A DNA stretch of 64,000 nt, taken from NCBI RefSeq assembly GCF_024448895.1, contig NZ_JAMOIC010000001.1:310001-374000 (forward strand). Direction: 5' to 3'. Position 1 is the stretch's first letter. Each line of letters starts with the position of its first letter. The translations under genes were made by a program, and so were the position numbers. The stretch is from Stutzerimonas stutzeri. Lineage in GTDB: Bacteria > Pseudomonadota > Gammaproteobacteria > Pseudomonadales > Pseudomonadaceae. Of the stretch, positions 20,684 through 35,278 are shown in pieces. Under the pieces are notes generated by a model. It saw only the letters and a program-made list of their open reading frames with translations. It was not told the DNA's origin and searched no databases.

Positions 20684-21523
20684 ATGACCATAAAAACTCT
20701 GCTGCTGACAATGCTTGCCATGCTCGCCTTTGCCGGCAATTCGTTGCTCTGCCGCGCGGCGCTGCGTGATAGCCAGATTGATCCAACCAGCTTTACCGCG
20801 CTGCGTCTTTTTGGCGGGGCCTTCGTGCTATGGCTGCTATTAGCCTTGCGCCGGCGTAAAACCATCGGAACTGGAAGCTGGCCCGGTGCTCTTTCACTCT
20901 TCGTTTATGCGGCCGCATTTTCCTACGCGTATGTAGACCTCGATGCCGGCGCTGGCGCCTTGCTGCTCTTTGGCGCCGTGCAGCTAAGCATGGTTTCCTG
21001 GGGACTTACGCAGGGAGAACGGCTGAATCGGTGGCAGATCGTCGGCATGATCATGGCTGGAATCGGACTGAGTGCACTCCTGCTGCCAGGCACGAGTACG
21101 CCATCGATGACAGCCTCACTCTTGATGGTACTGGCCGGTGGCGCCTGGGGCGCTTATTCGCTTATGGGGAAAAGAGAGCCTGATCCATTGGCAGCAACTG
21201 CGGGCAATTTCATACGAACCCTGCCGATGGTCGCAGTGATGTGCCTGCTGTTTTGGACACAGCTTGAATGGGACCGCACCGGTGCCGTCTATGCGCTGTT
21301 GTCCGGCGGGCTGACCTCCGGCATCGGTTATGCCGTCTGGTATGCCGCGATGCCGGGACTTGCTGCGGTTCAAGCAGCGAGCGTGCAACTGAGCGTTCCG
21401 CTTATCACCGCGTTGGCCGGAAGCCTGCTATTGGGCGAATCCTTGACGGGCAGATTACTGGTAGCAGGGATGGCGATACTGGGCGGCATCACATTAGTGC
21501 TGCGGTTCAAGTACCGAGGGTGA
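20684..21523 (+). CDS. EamA/DMT family transporter
   Basis: A 279-residue inner-membrane protein with about ten hydrophobic helices in two EamA repeats, a drug/metabolite transporter fold. The substrate is unknown. The ATG at 20684 opens straight into the first helix (TLLLTMLAMLAFAGNSLLC). An ATG at 20651 would add 11 residues and neither has a strong ribosome site, so the start is uncertain. It is convergent with the DUF6586-type gene. Confidence 0.85.
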   Translation: MTIKTLLLTMLAMLAFAGNSLLCRAALRDSQIDPTSFTALRLFGGAFVLWLLLALRRRKTIGTGSWPGALSLFVYAAAFSYAYVDLDAGAGALLLFGAVQLSMVSWGLTQGERLNRWQIVGMIMAGIGLSALLLPGTSTPSMTASLLMVLAGGAWGAYSLMGKREPDPLAATAGNFIRTLPMVAVMCLLFWTQLEWDRTGAVYALLSGGLTSGIGYAVWYAAMPGLAAVQAASVQLSVPLITALAGSLLLGESLTGRLLVAGMAILGGITLVLRFKYRG

Positions 21524-21559
21524 ACGCGTTGCCCGCAGCGCAATCGCCTGGGAAATCGA

Positions 21560-22078
21560 TCACCACTCGCTAAGTGATTCGCGGAAGCGCAACGCCAGCT
21601 CTTTGAGACTGCTCCGCCAGGACTCGACCTCAGCCCGTGCCAGCGGTGGAATCTCTTCCCCCACGCTCACGGCTTCAATCAAAGGCATGGTTGGATCAGT
21701 CTTCGCCTTGGCCGGCGCTCGCGGCGGCTCGAACATCCCCGCATGGGCCTTCAGCAACTGCGCCAGCCAAGTCTCAGAGTGCTCTGCCAACTCGACCAAT
21801 TCGGCAAGCTCGGGGCTCGGCGATGAGCCTTGCGAAGAGCGCGCCAGCAGCACCTCTGCACGCGGGGCCGTGGCATCGGGCAGACGATAGTAGCCAGCGA
21901 TTTCATGGCAGAGCCCCAGTAACGCACCATACAAGTGAAAAAGGCTTGCCTCACGCTCGGCCTGAATGAGGCCCGGCGCATTAACCGAGCCTTTCTCCTC
22001 AGCCCGGCGCCAATTATCGAGCGCGAGCCCGGCGAAGTAGATTTTCTGGTTAGTGCGGGTGTACAGCTCATGAGCCAT
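21560..22078 (-). CDS. DUF6586-type conserved protein (PA3010-like)
   Basis: A 172-residue soluble protein of unknown function found next to topA in pseudomonads. It is mainly helical (YTRTNQKIYFAGLALDNWRRAEE, then SLFHLYGALLGLCHEIAGYYRL). The ATG at 22078 has GGGAG 9 bases upstream, while the ATG three codons earlier abuts that site. It lies 69 bases after topA on the same strand. Confidence 0.78.
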   Translation of the reverse strand: MAHELYTRTNQKIYFAGLALDNWRRAEEKGSVNAPGLIQAEREASLFHLYGALLGLCHEIAGYYRLPDATAPRAEVLLARSSQGSSPSPELAELVELAEHSETWLAQLLKAHAGMFEPPRAPAKAKTDPTMPLIEAVSVGEEIPPLARAEVESWRSSLKELALRFRESLSEW

Positions 22079-22147
22079 GGCGGACATCTCCCAGGAAATG
22101 GAACGCTGCAGGTTGAGCTAAACACTCGCTCAACCTGCAGCTGACAC

Positions 22148-24760
22148 TTACTTACCGGTGCTCTTGTCTTCGACCTTCCACTTGCCACCATCAAAGAACG
22201 CTTTCCAGCCGGTTGGCTTGCCATTGACCTCTGTCTGCACGTACTGCTCCTTGGTCTTGCGACTGAAGCGGATCACTGCGGGGCGGCCTTCTTTGTCCTT
22301 CTGCGGGGCGCTCAAGAGGAAATGGTATTTCGCGTCAATTTCATCCTTATGGGGGATCAGCTCCATAACCAGAGGCGCACGAGTTTCGCGATTCTTGGGG
22401 AACTGACTGGCCGCCAGGAACAGCCCTGACGCCCCGTCCCGCAGGACGTAAGTATCGTCCACTTTTTCGCACTTGAGCTCGGGCATCTTGACGGCGTCCA
22501 TCTTTGGCGGAGCCGCTTCGCCACTGCGTAGCAATTTCCGGGTGTTCTTGCAGTCGGCATTGGTGCAGCCGAAGAACTTACCGAAGCGCCCTGTCTTGAG
22601 CTGCATTTCGCTGCCGCACTTGTCGCACTCAAGGCTCGGCCCTTCGTAGCCCTTGATGCGGTACTGACCTTCTTCGATCTCGTAGCCCGTGCAATCAGGA
22701 TTGTTGCCACAGATGTGCAGCTTGTGGGTCTCGTCGAGCAGATAGGCGTCCATTGCCGTACTGCAGATCGAGCAACGATGCTTGCCCAACAGTACCCGGG
22801 ATTCGGACTCACCCTCATCGTCCGCAGCGATCTCGTCACCTGGAATCAGATTGACTGTCGACTTGCAACGCTCCTTGGGCGGCAGGCTGTAACCGGAGCA
22901 ACCGAGGAATACGCCGGTCGAGGCCGTACGGATCATCATTGGCCGACCGCAGACCTTGCACGGGATGTCCGTCGGGGTCGGCTGGTTGGCGCGCATGCCG
23001 TTCTCGCTGGCCTCTGCAACCTCCAATTTCTTCTTGAAGTCACCGTAGAACTCGTCGAGTACGTGTTTCCACTCGCGCTCACCCTGAGCAACGTCGTCGA
23101 GGTTCTCCTCCATGCCGGCCGTGAAACCGTAATCCATGAGGTTGTTGAAGCTTTCCGAGAGGCGTTCGGTAACGATATCGCCCATCTTCTCGGAGTAGAA
23201 CCGGCGGTTATGCAGCGAGACATATCCGCGGTCCTGAATCGTGGAGATGATCGCCGCGTATGTGGATGGACGACCAATGCCACGCTTCTCCATTTCCTTG
23301 ACCAGGCTCGCTTCGGAGAAGCGCGCAGGTGGCTTGGTGAAATGCTGGCTCGGGTCGAGCTTGATCAGCTTCATCCCGTCGCCCTTGTTCATGTCCGGCA
23401 ATACGTCGTCTTCGCCACTTTTGCTTTGCTGCGGCATGACCTTGGTGTAGCCGTCGAACTTGAGAATCCGGCCCTTGGCGCGAAGCTCGAAATTCCCGGC
23501 GGTAACCGTCACGCTGGTTGAAAGGTACTGAGCAGGGGGCATCTGGCAAGCGACAAACTGGCGCCAGATGAGGTCGTAGAGACGTTCTGCATCGCGCTCC
23601 ATTCCGGACAGCTGCGCAGGCCGCAGATTCACGTCCGATGGGCGAATCGCCTCGTGCGCTTCCTGAGCGCCCTCTTTGCTGGAATAGAAAATCGGCTTTT
23701 CCGGCAGGTACTTGTTGCCGAATTCATCCTCGATGAAGCCACGAACCATGCTCAAGGCATCAGCCGATAGATTGGTCGAGTCGGTACGCATGTAGGTGAT
23801 GTAGCCAGCCTCGTAGAGACGCTGCGCCATCATCATGGTCTTCTTCACGCCGAAGCCAAGACGGTTGCTTGCGGCCTGCTGCAGCGTTGAGGTAATAAAC
23901 GGTGCCGACGGCTTGCTGCTGGTCGGCTTGTCCTCACGCTTGCTGACGCTGTAGCTCGAGTCCTTGAGCTGCTCGAGCGCAGCCATTGCATGGGCTTCGT
24001 TGAGCGGCTTGAATGCTTCCCCATTCTCGCGAGCGACCTCGAAGCGAACCTTGGCCTTGTCCATTGTGGAGAGGTCGGCATGCACTTCCCAGTATTCTTC
24101 AGGCACGAATGCACGGATTTCGCGCTCTCGCTCGACCACCAGCTTCACGGCAACCGATTGCACGCGCCCGGCAGACAAGCCGCGAGCGATCTTTGCCCAA
24201 AGCAGCGGCGAGACCATATAGCCCACTACACGATCAAGGAACCGCCGGGCCTGCTGAGCGTTGACCCGATTGATATCCAGATCGCCAGGTTTGGAGAAGG
24301 CTTCCTGGATTGCTTTCTTGGTGATCTCGTTGAACACCACGCGCTTGTAGCGGCTGTCGTCGCCACCAATGGACTCACGCAGATGCCAGGCGATGGCCTC
24401 CCCCTCTCTATCCAAGTCGGTCGCGAGATAGATGGTATCGGCTTCCTTGGCCAGGCGACGAAGCTCATCGATGACCTTCTCCTTGCCGGGGAGGATTTCG
24501 TACTTCGCCTTCCAGCCGTGCTCCGGATCGATGCCCATGCGCGTGAATAGCTGACGCTTGGCTTTCTCCTTCGGCGAGAGCGCAGGGCCTTCGGCCGCTG
24601 CGGCCTTGCCGCGCTTGACCGGCTCCTTGTTGGCAGAGCCGCTGGTGGGAAGGTCGCGGATGTGGCCGATACTCGACTTCACCACGTATTGGTTGCCCAA
24701 ATACTTGTTGATTGTCTTGGCCTTGGCCGGTGATTCCACGATGACCAGCGATTTACCCAT
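22148..24760 (-). CDS. topA: DNA topoisomerase I TopA
   Basis: A type IA topoisomerase that relaxes negative supercoils; 870 residues. The Toprim domain has Asp115, Asp117 and Glu119 (ATDLDREGE), and the catalytic Tyr323 is in [11 protein letters not shown]. Three four-cysteine zinc-ribbon motifs follow (beginning CKVC, CSIC and CDKC) before a C-terminal basic domain. The ATG at 24760 is used because the family starts [17 protein letters not shown]; an upstream in-frame start at 24832 adds an unconserved leader. Confidence 0.97.
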   Translation of the reverse strand: MGKSLVIVESPAKAKTINKYLGNQYVVKSSIGHIRDLPTSGSANKEPVKRGKAAAAEGPALSPKEKAKRQLFTRMGIDPEHGWKAKYEILPGKEKVIDELRRLAKEADTIYLATDLDREGEAIAWHLRESIGGDDSRYKRVVFNEITKKAIQEAFSKPGDLDINRVNAQQARRFLDRVVGYMVSPLLWAKIARGLSAGRVQSVAVKLVVEREREIRAFVPEEYWEVHADLSTMDKAKVRFEVARENGEAFKPLNEAHAMAALEQLKDSSYSVSKREDKPTSSKPSAPFITSTLQQAASNRLGFGVKKTMMMAQRLYEAGYITYMRTDSTNLSADALSMVRGFIEDEFGNKYLPEKPIFYSSKEGAQEAHEAIRPSDVNLRPAQLSGMERDAERLYDLIWRQFVACQMPPAQYLSTSVTVTAGNFELRAKGRILKFDGYTKVMPQQSKSGEDDVLPDMNKGDGMKLIKLDPSQHFTKPPARFSEASLVKEMEKRGIGRPSTYAAIISTIQDRGYVSLHNRRFYSEKMGDIVTERLSESFNNLMDYGFTAGMEENLDDVAQGEREWKHVLDEFYGDFKKKLEVAEASENGMRANQPTPTDIPCKVCGRPMMIRTASTGVFLGCSGYSLPPKERCKSTVNLIPGDEIAADDEGESESRVLLGKHRCSICSTAMDAYLLDETHKLHICGNNPDCTGYEIEEGQYRIKGYEGPSLECDKCGSEMQLKTGRFGKFFGCTNADCKNTRKLLRSGEAAPPKMDAVKMPELKCEKVDDTYVLRDGASGLFLAASQFPKNRETRAPLVMELIPHKDEIDAKYHFLLSAPQKDKEGRPAVIRFSRKTKEQYVQTEVNGKPTGWKAFFDGGKWKVEDKSTGK

Positions 24761-25069
24761 GGAGAGGAGAGTTCCTGAATCGAGAGGTGAACTGAAAAAA
24801 TGAGATGGTAGCTGCTGGGTCGAGAACGACATCAGGCTGCCATATTAAGAAGCAATGCAGCATTTCCAGCACTGCAGAGGACGCACGTTCACGCCATGTC
24901 TTCTTCAAACCCACTGCTAAATCCGATGACCGCAAGGCAGCCCGGTGGGTTTTGAAATATCCGAAACCGAGCGATGTCGCCTGTACTCTGTCCGAAAAGC
25001 ACCGCTATATATAGTGGCGACAGAGCCAAGGTCAAGCGCAAGGGTTAAGCCAACATGCGCCAAGCAGAC
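24761..25069. other. topA upstream region
   Basis: This 309-base gap has no gene. It contains a near-palindrome CCGCTATATATAGTGG (25002-25017, one mismatch) about 240 bases before the topA start, which could be a promoter or protein-binding element. Nothing else is recognised. Confidence 0.35.
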
Positions 25070-25297
25070 TTAAAAACGACTTGGTTCAGCTTCTATCAGA
25101 GCAAAACGAGGAAGCGTTTCACCGTCGACCTCCACCGTTTCGGTGAACATCGACAAGGGCCGAACCCAAAGCCCAAAATCCCCGTATAGCGCCTGATAGA
25201 ACACTACTGGCTCTTCGGTTTCGGAATGCATCGCGACGGCATACACCCGATATTCCGGACCTTTGTAATGACGATAGCGGCCTGGCGAAACCTGCAT
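25070..25297 (-). CDS. DUF1653 domain protein (PA3012-like)
   Basis: A 75-residue protein consisting of one DUF1653 domain (GRYRHYKGPEYRVYAVAMHSE, then VVFYQALYGDFGLWVRPLSMF). The fold is known in the family but the function is not. The ATG at 25297 has GGAG 10 bases upstream. The location between fadA and topA is as in P. aeruginosa. A terminator separates it from fadA. Confidence 0.85.
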   Translation of the reverse strand: MQVSPGRYRHYKGPEYRVYAVAMHSETEEPVVFYQALYGDFGLWVRPLSMFTETVEVDGETLPRFALIEAEPSRF

Positions 25298-25336
25298 CTG
25301 AAATATCTCCGAGAAACCTGAAGTCGCTGAAAATGA

Positions 25337-25361
25337 AAACCGGGGCACGTGGCCCCGGTTT
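25337..25361 (-). terminator. Rho-independent terminator of fadBA
   Basis: On the reverse strand AAACCGGGGC and GCCCCGGTTT form a 10-bp stem, followed by TCATTTT, 17 bases after the fadA stop. Confidence 0.7.
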
Positions 25362-25377
25362 CCGTGTTACGAACAGC

Positions 25378-26559
<1,182 letters not shown>

Positions 26560-26570
26560 TTATTCCTCAA

Positions 26571-29166
<2,596 letters not shown>

Positions 29167-31200
29167 ATGTCTGCCCCGATTGCTCGCGTGGATGCCGGTG
29201 TTGATCCTTACAAGTGGCTGGAGAATCGTGATGCGCCAGAGGTGCTCGATTACCTGAAGGCCGAGAACGCCTATCTGGATGTTCAGCTCGCCGACCAGGC
29301 GGACCTGCGTGAAGCCCTGTTTCAGGAGATCAAGGGACGCATCCGTGAAACCGATCTTTCATTGCCGTCGCCCTGGGGTCCTTGGCTGTACTACCAACGC
29401 ACTACCGCCGGCGATGAGTACCCGCGCCACTACCGTTGTCAGCGGCCAGCTGACGGCTCATTCAAGGTCGACGAAGGCACCGAACAGCTGTTACTCGACC
29501 CCAATGAGCTTGCCGCAGGAGGCTTCCTGTCGCTGGGTGCTTTCAGCATTAGCCAGGACCACAGCAAACTGGCATACAGCCTCGACACTCAAGGCGACGA
29601 AATCTACCAGCTGTTCGTCAAGGATCTGCACAGGGGAGAAGTGACCGCCCTACCGTTCGAAGATTGCGACGGCAGCATGACCTGGGCAAACGACAATCAG
29701 ACCCTGTTCTTCGGTGAACTCGACGATACGCATCGGCCGCACAAGATCTACCGGCATCGGCTGGGCGACAATGAGCGAACCGAGGTGTATCACGACCCGG
29801 ACGGGCGTTATTTCGTGCACTGCTACCGTGCCAGTTCCGAACGGCAACTGGTGATCCTTTCCAACAGCAAAACCACCAGCGAAGCCTGGGTGCTCTCGGC
29901 GGATGAGCCCAAGGGCGACTGGGTGTGTCTCGCTCCACGTCAGGAAGACCATGAGTACTACCCCGACCATGGCGTGCTCGACGGCGAATGGAACTGGCTA
30001 ATCCGCAGCAACCAAACGGGCATCAACTTCGCGCTGTACCAGGCGCCGGAATGCACACCGCAGCGTGATCACTGGCGGGAACTGATCGAGCATCGCGATT
30101 CCGTAATGCTCGAGGATGTCAGCCTGAATTCAGGCGCGATCACCTTGAGCCTGCGCGAAGCGGGGCTACCGATCATCGAGGTTCGCCCCGCGGCAGGGTT
30201 TCATTACCGCGTACAGTTGCCGGATGCGGCCTACAGCCTGCACGTACACAACTCGCTTGAGTTCGACAGCCCGGTGATCCGGCTGCGTTACGAAGCGCTG
30301 AACCGCCCTGCGCAAATTCGCCAGTTGGACCTGGCCAACGGCGAACAGCAAGTACTCAAGGAAACTCCGGTCGAAGGGCCCTTCGATGCCGATGCCTATG
30401 AGAGCAGGCGCATATGGGCAACCGCGGCCGACGGCACGCAGGTCCCGATCAGCCTGGTCGGCCGCCGTGAAGTCCTTGGCAAACCCGCCCCACTTTATCT
30501 TTATGGTTATGGCGCCTACGGCCATAGCCTCGACCCCTGGTTTTCACACGCACGCCTTTCGCTGCTCGACCGTGGATTCGTCTTTGCCATCGCCCATGTG
30601 CGTGGCGGGGGCGACCTTGGCGAGGCCTGGTACCGCGCTGGCAAGCTGGAGCACAAGCCAAACACGTTCAGCGACTTCATCGTCTGTGCAGAAAAGTTGG
30701 TTGCCGACGGATACACCCATCCAGCGCGGCTCGCCATCAGCGGCGGTAGCGCCGGCGGGTTGCTGATTGGCGCTGTGCTGAACATGCGTCCCGAGCTGTT
30801 CGGTGCAGCTATTGCAGAAGTGCCTTTCGTCGATGTGCTGAACACCATGCTCAACGCTGACCTGCCGCTGACGGTGACCGAGTACGACGAATGGGGAGAT
30901 CCGAACCAGCCCGAGGTTCATGCGCGCATCAAGGCATACGCTCCTTACGAAAATGTCCGCCCACTGCCCTACCCACCGATTCTTGCGGTGGCTGGCTATA
31001 ACGACAGCCGGGTGCAGTACTGGGAGGCCGCCAAATGGGTGGCCAGACTGCGTGCTACAAGGACCGACGACAATCTGCTTCTGCTCAAGACAGAACTCGG
31101 TGCTGGGCACGGCGGCATGAGCGGCCGGTATCAAGCACTCAAGGATGTAGCTCTGGAGTACGCCTTTATCCTCAAGGTATTCCAGATGGCGACACTCTAA
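29167..31200 (+). CDS. ptrB: S9 family peptidase, oligopeptidase B type
   Basis: A 677-residue prolyl-oligopeptidase-family serine peptidase that cuts short peptides after basic residues. An N-terminal beta-propeller (about 60-410) covers a C-terminal alpha/beta-hydrolase with Ser528 (GGSAGG), Asp613 (YNDSRVQYWE) and His648 (GAGHGG). The HVRGGGDLGEAWY motif is typical. No signal peptide is seen, so it is cytoplasmic or periplasm-independent. AGGAG precedes the ATG. It is divergent from fadB. Confidence 0.93.
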   Translation: MSAPIARVDAGVDPYKWLENRDAPEVLDYLKAENAYLDVQLADQADLREALFQEIKGRIRETDLSLPSPWGPWLYYQRTTAGDEYPRHYRCQRPADGSFKVDEGTEQLLLDPNELAAGGFLSLGAFSISQDHSKLAYSLDTQGDEIYQLFVKDLHRGEVTALPFEDCDGSMTWANDNQTLFFGELDDTHRPHKIYRHRLGDNERTEVYHDPDGRYFVHCYRASSERQLVILSNSKTTSEAWVLSADEPKGDWVCLAPRQEDHEYYPDHGVLDGEWNWLIRSNQTGINFALYQAPECTPQRDHWRELIEHRDSVMLEDVSLNSGAITLSLREAGLPIIEVRPAAGFHYRVQLPDAAYSLHVHNSLEFDSPVIRLRYEALNRPAQIRQLDLANGEQQVLKETPVEGPFDADAYESRRIWATAADGTQVPISLVGRREVLGKPAPLYLYGYGAYGHSLDPWFSHARLSLLDRGFVFAIAHVRGGGDLGEAWYRAGKLEHKPNTFSDFIVCAEKLVADGYTHPARLAISGGSAGGLLIGAVLNMRPELFGAAIAEVPFVDVLNTMLNADLPLTVTEYDEWGDPNQPEVHARIKAYAPYENVRPLPYPPILAVAGYNDSRVQYWEAAKWVARLRATRTDDNLLLLKTELGAGHGGMSGRYQALKDVALEYAFILKVFQMATL

Positions 31201-31316
31201 ACCTGTCAGCAGGAATGGGTAGTTGCCCTTGCGTGCGGTAGTTTGCCGACTTGCGGTTGGAACAGGTCCGGTGCGCCGGGGTCATCTATCACACCATCGT
31301 TTCGGAGTGATTACCC

Positions 31317-31676
31317 ATGAACAGGACATCGGACCAGGCTTCACAAAACGTGCACGGCTGGGAGCGTGCAGCCTCGATCGCCGGCGGGCTGTACTTCCTA
31401 GGTAAGGGACTCAGCCGTGGCGGCCTGGGTGGGCTGATACAGCTGGCAATGGGCGGTATGGCGCTGTCGCGAGGCGTGACCGGTCACTGCGAAGCCAAAC
31501 GTGTACTTTGCGATGTGAATGAGCAGACCAAGATGGCCGAAGGCACCTCGCGAAGCATGCCGCTAGAGCGTAGCGAAGCCGATAATGTGCGCCTCAGGGC
31601 CAATGCCCAGGCAGCGACCGGCACAGCAACCGTTACCGGTAACGACTCCCTCGTAAACCCGCCAGCTGGCGTCTGA
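31317..31676 (+). CDS. YgaP-like (DUF2892) membrane protein
   Basis: A 119-residue protein. The first half has two weakly hydrophobic glycine-rich helices (RAASIAGGLYFLGKGLSRGGLGGLIQLAMGGMALSRGVTGHC) as in YgaP-type inner-membrane domains. The second half is polar and ends in a low-complexity tail. Function is unknown. GGAG lies about 12 bases before the ATG. It stands alone after ptrB. Confidence 0.72.
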   Translation: MNRTSDQASQNVHGWERAASIAGGLYFLGKGLSRGGLGGLIQLAMGGMALSRGVTGHCEAKRVLCDVNEQTKMAEGTSRSMPLERSEADNVRLRANAQAATGTATVTGNDSLVNPPAGV

Positions 31677-31762
31677 CTTGCCGAGGCGCGCTTAGGCTGT
31701 GCGCGTCTCGTAATATCTCCTGGCAGCGATCAGTAGTACCTCTCACCGCGTGGCAATCCACA

Positions 31763-32749
31763 TCAGTCACGAGGCACCACTATCAATCCGGCACGCTCAC
31801 CAACCGCGACGTCAGCCATCGGGAACAGGATTCGCGCGTCCTGCTCCTCCACCACCCAACGCGTGCCGTCCTTGTCCTCAGCCAACAACAACCCCGGCGC
31901 GATCGGCGTGAAATTCTCGATGTCCTCGGGCAGACGGAGCGCGAATCTTTCGCTGTGCTTGATGATTTCCCGCGCCAGTCGAAACCTCAATAACGGTCGA
32001 AGCGTGCCCGCGGGCACAGGCTCGATGGCTTCGATCCACCCTTGTGCAGCCTGAAGAAAATCGTCTAGGCAGCTCGGCCATATATCTCCAGACACTTCCG
32101 CCATCTCCAGCGTGAAGGCCTCGGCGCCATGATGGGTTGCCGTATGTGCACTGAAGGTTCCAGAGGGCTTTTCCTGTATCAGCAGAGCGTCCACACCAGC
32201 ATGCTGTAGACGCGCCAGGCTCTCGGAGGAGATTTCACGCTTGGGCACCCAAGGGGAAATTGCGAATTGCGGCAGCTTCGAGGCTCGCATGGCCGAATGC
32301 AGATCGTAGTGCCAGCGGCGGCGGCCCGGCATATGAAAGAACGCCGCAACTGCCGCTTCCAGCTGAGACGCACGAAGCGCCTCTTCGCTCGACTCCCCCG
32401 CATGTCTGCCGCAAAACAGCCTGTTCAGATCTTGCCCGACCCGCCGCACCTTCTGGCGCATGGCGGGTGGGTTGCAGAACAAGAACAGCAATCTGGCTCG
32501 AGGGTGGATATCACCGCGCCCAATGGCTTGTATCAGCCGATCTAGCAGTATGATCGGGACGACTTCACAGCCATGCACGCCGGCAGACAGCACCAGGTCC
32601 AACTCCGCGTCTGGCCCATCCGGCGGCGACACCTGAAGGATGCCTTCGCCCAGCCATTCCAGCCGAGTCCTGTCAGCGGTGTGCTGAACCCTCTCATCCG
32701 GCTCGCGCCCGCTGAGCGTCAGCGCCAGGAGGTTTCCAAGCGCCAGCAT
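31763..32749 (-). CDS. astE: Succinylglutamate desuccinylase AstE/AruE
   Basis: A zinc hydrolase for the last step of the arginine succinyltransferase pathway, releasing glutamate and succinate. It is an M14-like AstE/AspA protein of 328 residues with His59 and Glu62 (GVHGCEVVP) and His151 (HYDLHSAMR) as metal ligands and a catalytic Glu in FTLEMAEV. The ATG at 32749 is chosen because the longer frame from 32905 overlaps the next gene. It lies 10 bases after the PA0900-like gene, as in the aru operon of P. aeruginosa. Confidence 0.9.
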   Translation of the reverse strand: MLALGNLLALTLSGREPDERVQHTADRTRLEWLGEGILQVSPPDGPDAELDLVLSAGVHGCEVVPIILLDRLIQAIGRGDIHPRARLLFLFCNPPAMRQKVRRVGQDLNRLFCGRHAGESSEEALRASQLEAAVAAFFHMPGRRRWHYDLHSAMRASKLPQFAISPWVPKREISSESLARLQHAGVDALLIQEKPSGTFSAHTATHHGAEAFTLEMAEVSGDIWPSCLDDFLQAAQGWIEAIEPVPAGTLRPLLRFRLAREIIKHSERFALRLPEDIENFTPIAPGLLLAEDKDGTRWVVEEQDARILFPMADVAVGERAGLIVVPRD

Positions 32750-32759
32750 GTCGAGGCTC

Positions 32760-33047
32760 TCAGTGGTCGTGATTGCAGTCCGGTCCATGTACATGATCAT
32801 CTTCGGCTGCTTCGACTGGCTCCATCTCCAGCTCGAGACTGACCAGGTTGGTTGCCAGAGGGCGCAGCAGCAGGTTGGCATACTCGGTATCGCCGTCTTC
32901 CACATCGACGCCGATCATCAGCTGATTGTTGCCGACCTGCTGAATCCACACTTCCCGCCCCTGCCACATCACGGCAAAACGGGTGCAGGACGTTTCCAGT
33001 TGAGTGCCGTCTACGTCTTCAAGGATCAGTTGCAGGCTGTCGCTCAT
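32760..33047 (-). CDS. Conserved aru-cluster protein (PA0900-like) with His-rich tail
   Basis: A 95-residue protein of unknown function that in P. aeruginosa sits between aruB and aruE. It has a soluble beta-rich body (FAVMWQGREVWIQQVGNNQLMIGVDVEDG) and ends in [11 protein letters not shown], a likely metal-binding tail identical to part of the SEC-C protein encoded at 15021-15218. The ATG at 33047 follows an in-frame GTG by two codons. Tight spacing to astE indicates cotranscription. Confidence 0.8.
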   Translation of the reverse strand: MSDSLQLILEDVDGTQLETSCTRFAVMWQGREVWIQQVGNNQLMIGVDVEDGDTEYANLLLRPLATNLVSLELEMEPVEAAEDDHVHGPDCNHDH

Positions 33048-33109
33048 GGTCACAATTCTCGATGGTAGTTGGGGCAGGAGCAGCGCGTCCTGCCAGGCAG
33101 ACCTTGACC

Positions 33110-34402
<1,293 letters not shown>

Positions 34403-34448
34403 TTAAACGCAGGTCCGGCAGGATTGGGCTACCGCGCGAAAATTCTCT

Positions 34449-35144
34449 TCAGGACAGGACAGAGTGCTGCTGGTCCAGCAGGATCGCCTGATCCAGCGTC
34501 TCGAGCAGCGTCTTGCGGGCCTTGAGCTTGGTGTTCTTGTGGGCAGTCATGTTGATTTTCTTCAACTGCTGCGCGGTAGCTTTGGCGACCTCCAGCAGTT
34601 CATCGGCCGGGACAACCTTGTCGAGAAATCCCGCATCGAGCGCGTCTCGCGGATTGAAGATTTCGCCATTGATCACCGAGCGATGGAAGGCCGGCTTAGT
34701 CAAACGGTCTCTGGCGACCTCGATACCGGAATGGTGCATCGTCATACCGATGAGCACTTCATTCAGACCAATATTGAACGCCCCTTCGACGCCTATCCGG
34801 TAGTCGGCAGACAGCAGCAGAAACGCGCCTTTCGCGATGGCGTGACCTGGGCATGCCACGATGATCGGGAACGGGTGGGCGAGCATGCGTCGGGTAAAGG
34901 TCGAACCCGTGGTCACCAGCGCAATGGCGTTCTCAGGGCTGGAAGTCATCACCTTGAGGTCGTAACCGCCAGATAGAATGCCAGGCTGGCCGGTGAGAAT
35001 AATGACGGCGCGATCCTTTTCGGCCTTATCAAACGCGTCATTGAGCGCGTCGAACATAGCCGGCGACAGGGCGTTGACCTTGCCGTTGTTGAGAGTCAGC
35101 GTGGCGATGCCGTCTTCGATTTCGTAGGAAACCAGATCACTCAT
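34449..35144 (-). CDS. Crotonase/enoyl-CoA hydratase family protein
   Basis: A 231-residue crotonase-fold protein (VSYEIEDGIATLTLNNGKVNALS at the start; GILSGGYDLKVM and CPGHAIAKGAFLLLSADYRIG for the oxyanion hole). The two glutamates of a true hydratase are not obvious at their usual places (AKGAFLL and LNEVLIGMTMH), so the reaction may be an isomerase- or hydrolase-type one. It is cytoplasmic. AAGGA precedes the ATG. It is transcribed alone between terminators or gaps. Confidence 0.85.
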   Translation of the reverse strand: MSDLVSYEIEDGIATLTLNNGKVNALSPAMFDALNDAFDKAEKDRAVIILTGQPGILSGGYDLKVMTSSPENAIALVTTGSTFTRRMLAHPFPIIVACPGHAIAKGAFLLLSADYRIGVEGAFNIGLNEVLIGMTMHHSGIEVARDRLTKPAFHRSVINGEIFNPRDALDAGFLDKVVPADELLEVAKATAQQLKKINMTAHKNTKLKARKTLLETLDQAILLDQQHSVLS

Positions 35145-35278
35145 GACGATTATTCCTTGTTAGAAGTCCGCAGACGTTACTCAGCAAGACCCGCAAGGTA
35201 AAGCGCCGTGACTGACTGCCAAGTCATCCTTGAGGGCGCCCGCCAGGTATGGAAAGCGGCATGGAGGATGACGCGAGA

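Noticed and set aside
22715-23521. 268-codon forward frame opposite topA
   Set aside because: Antisense shadow of a well-supported topA; no domain or ribosome site.
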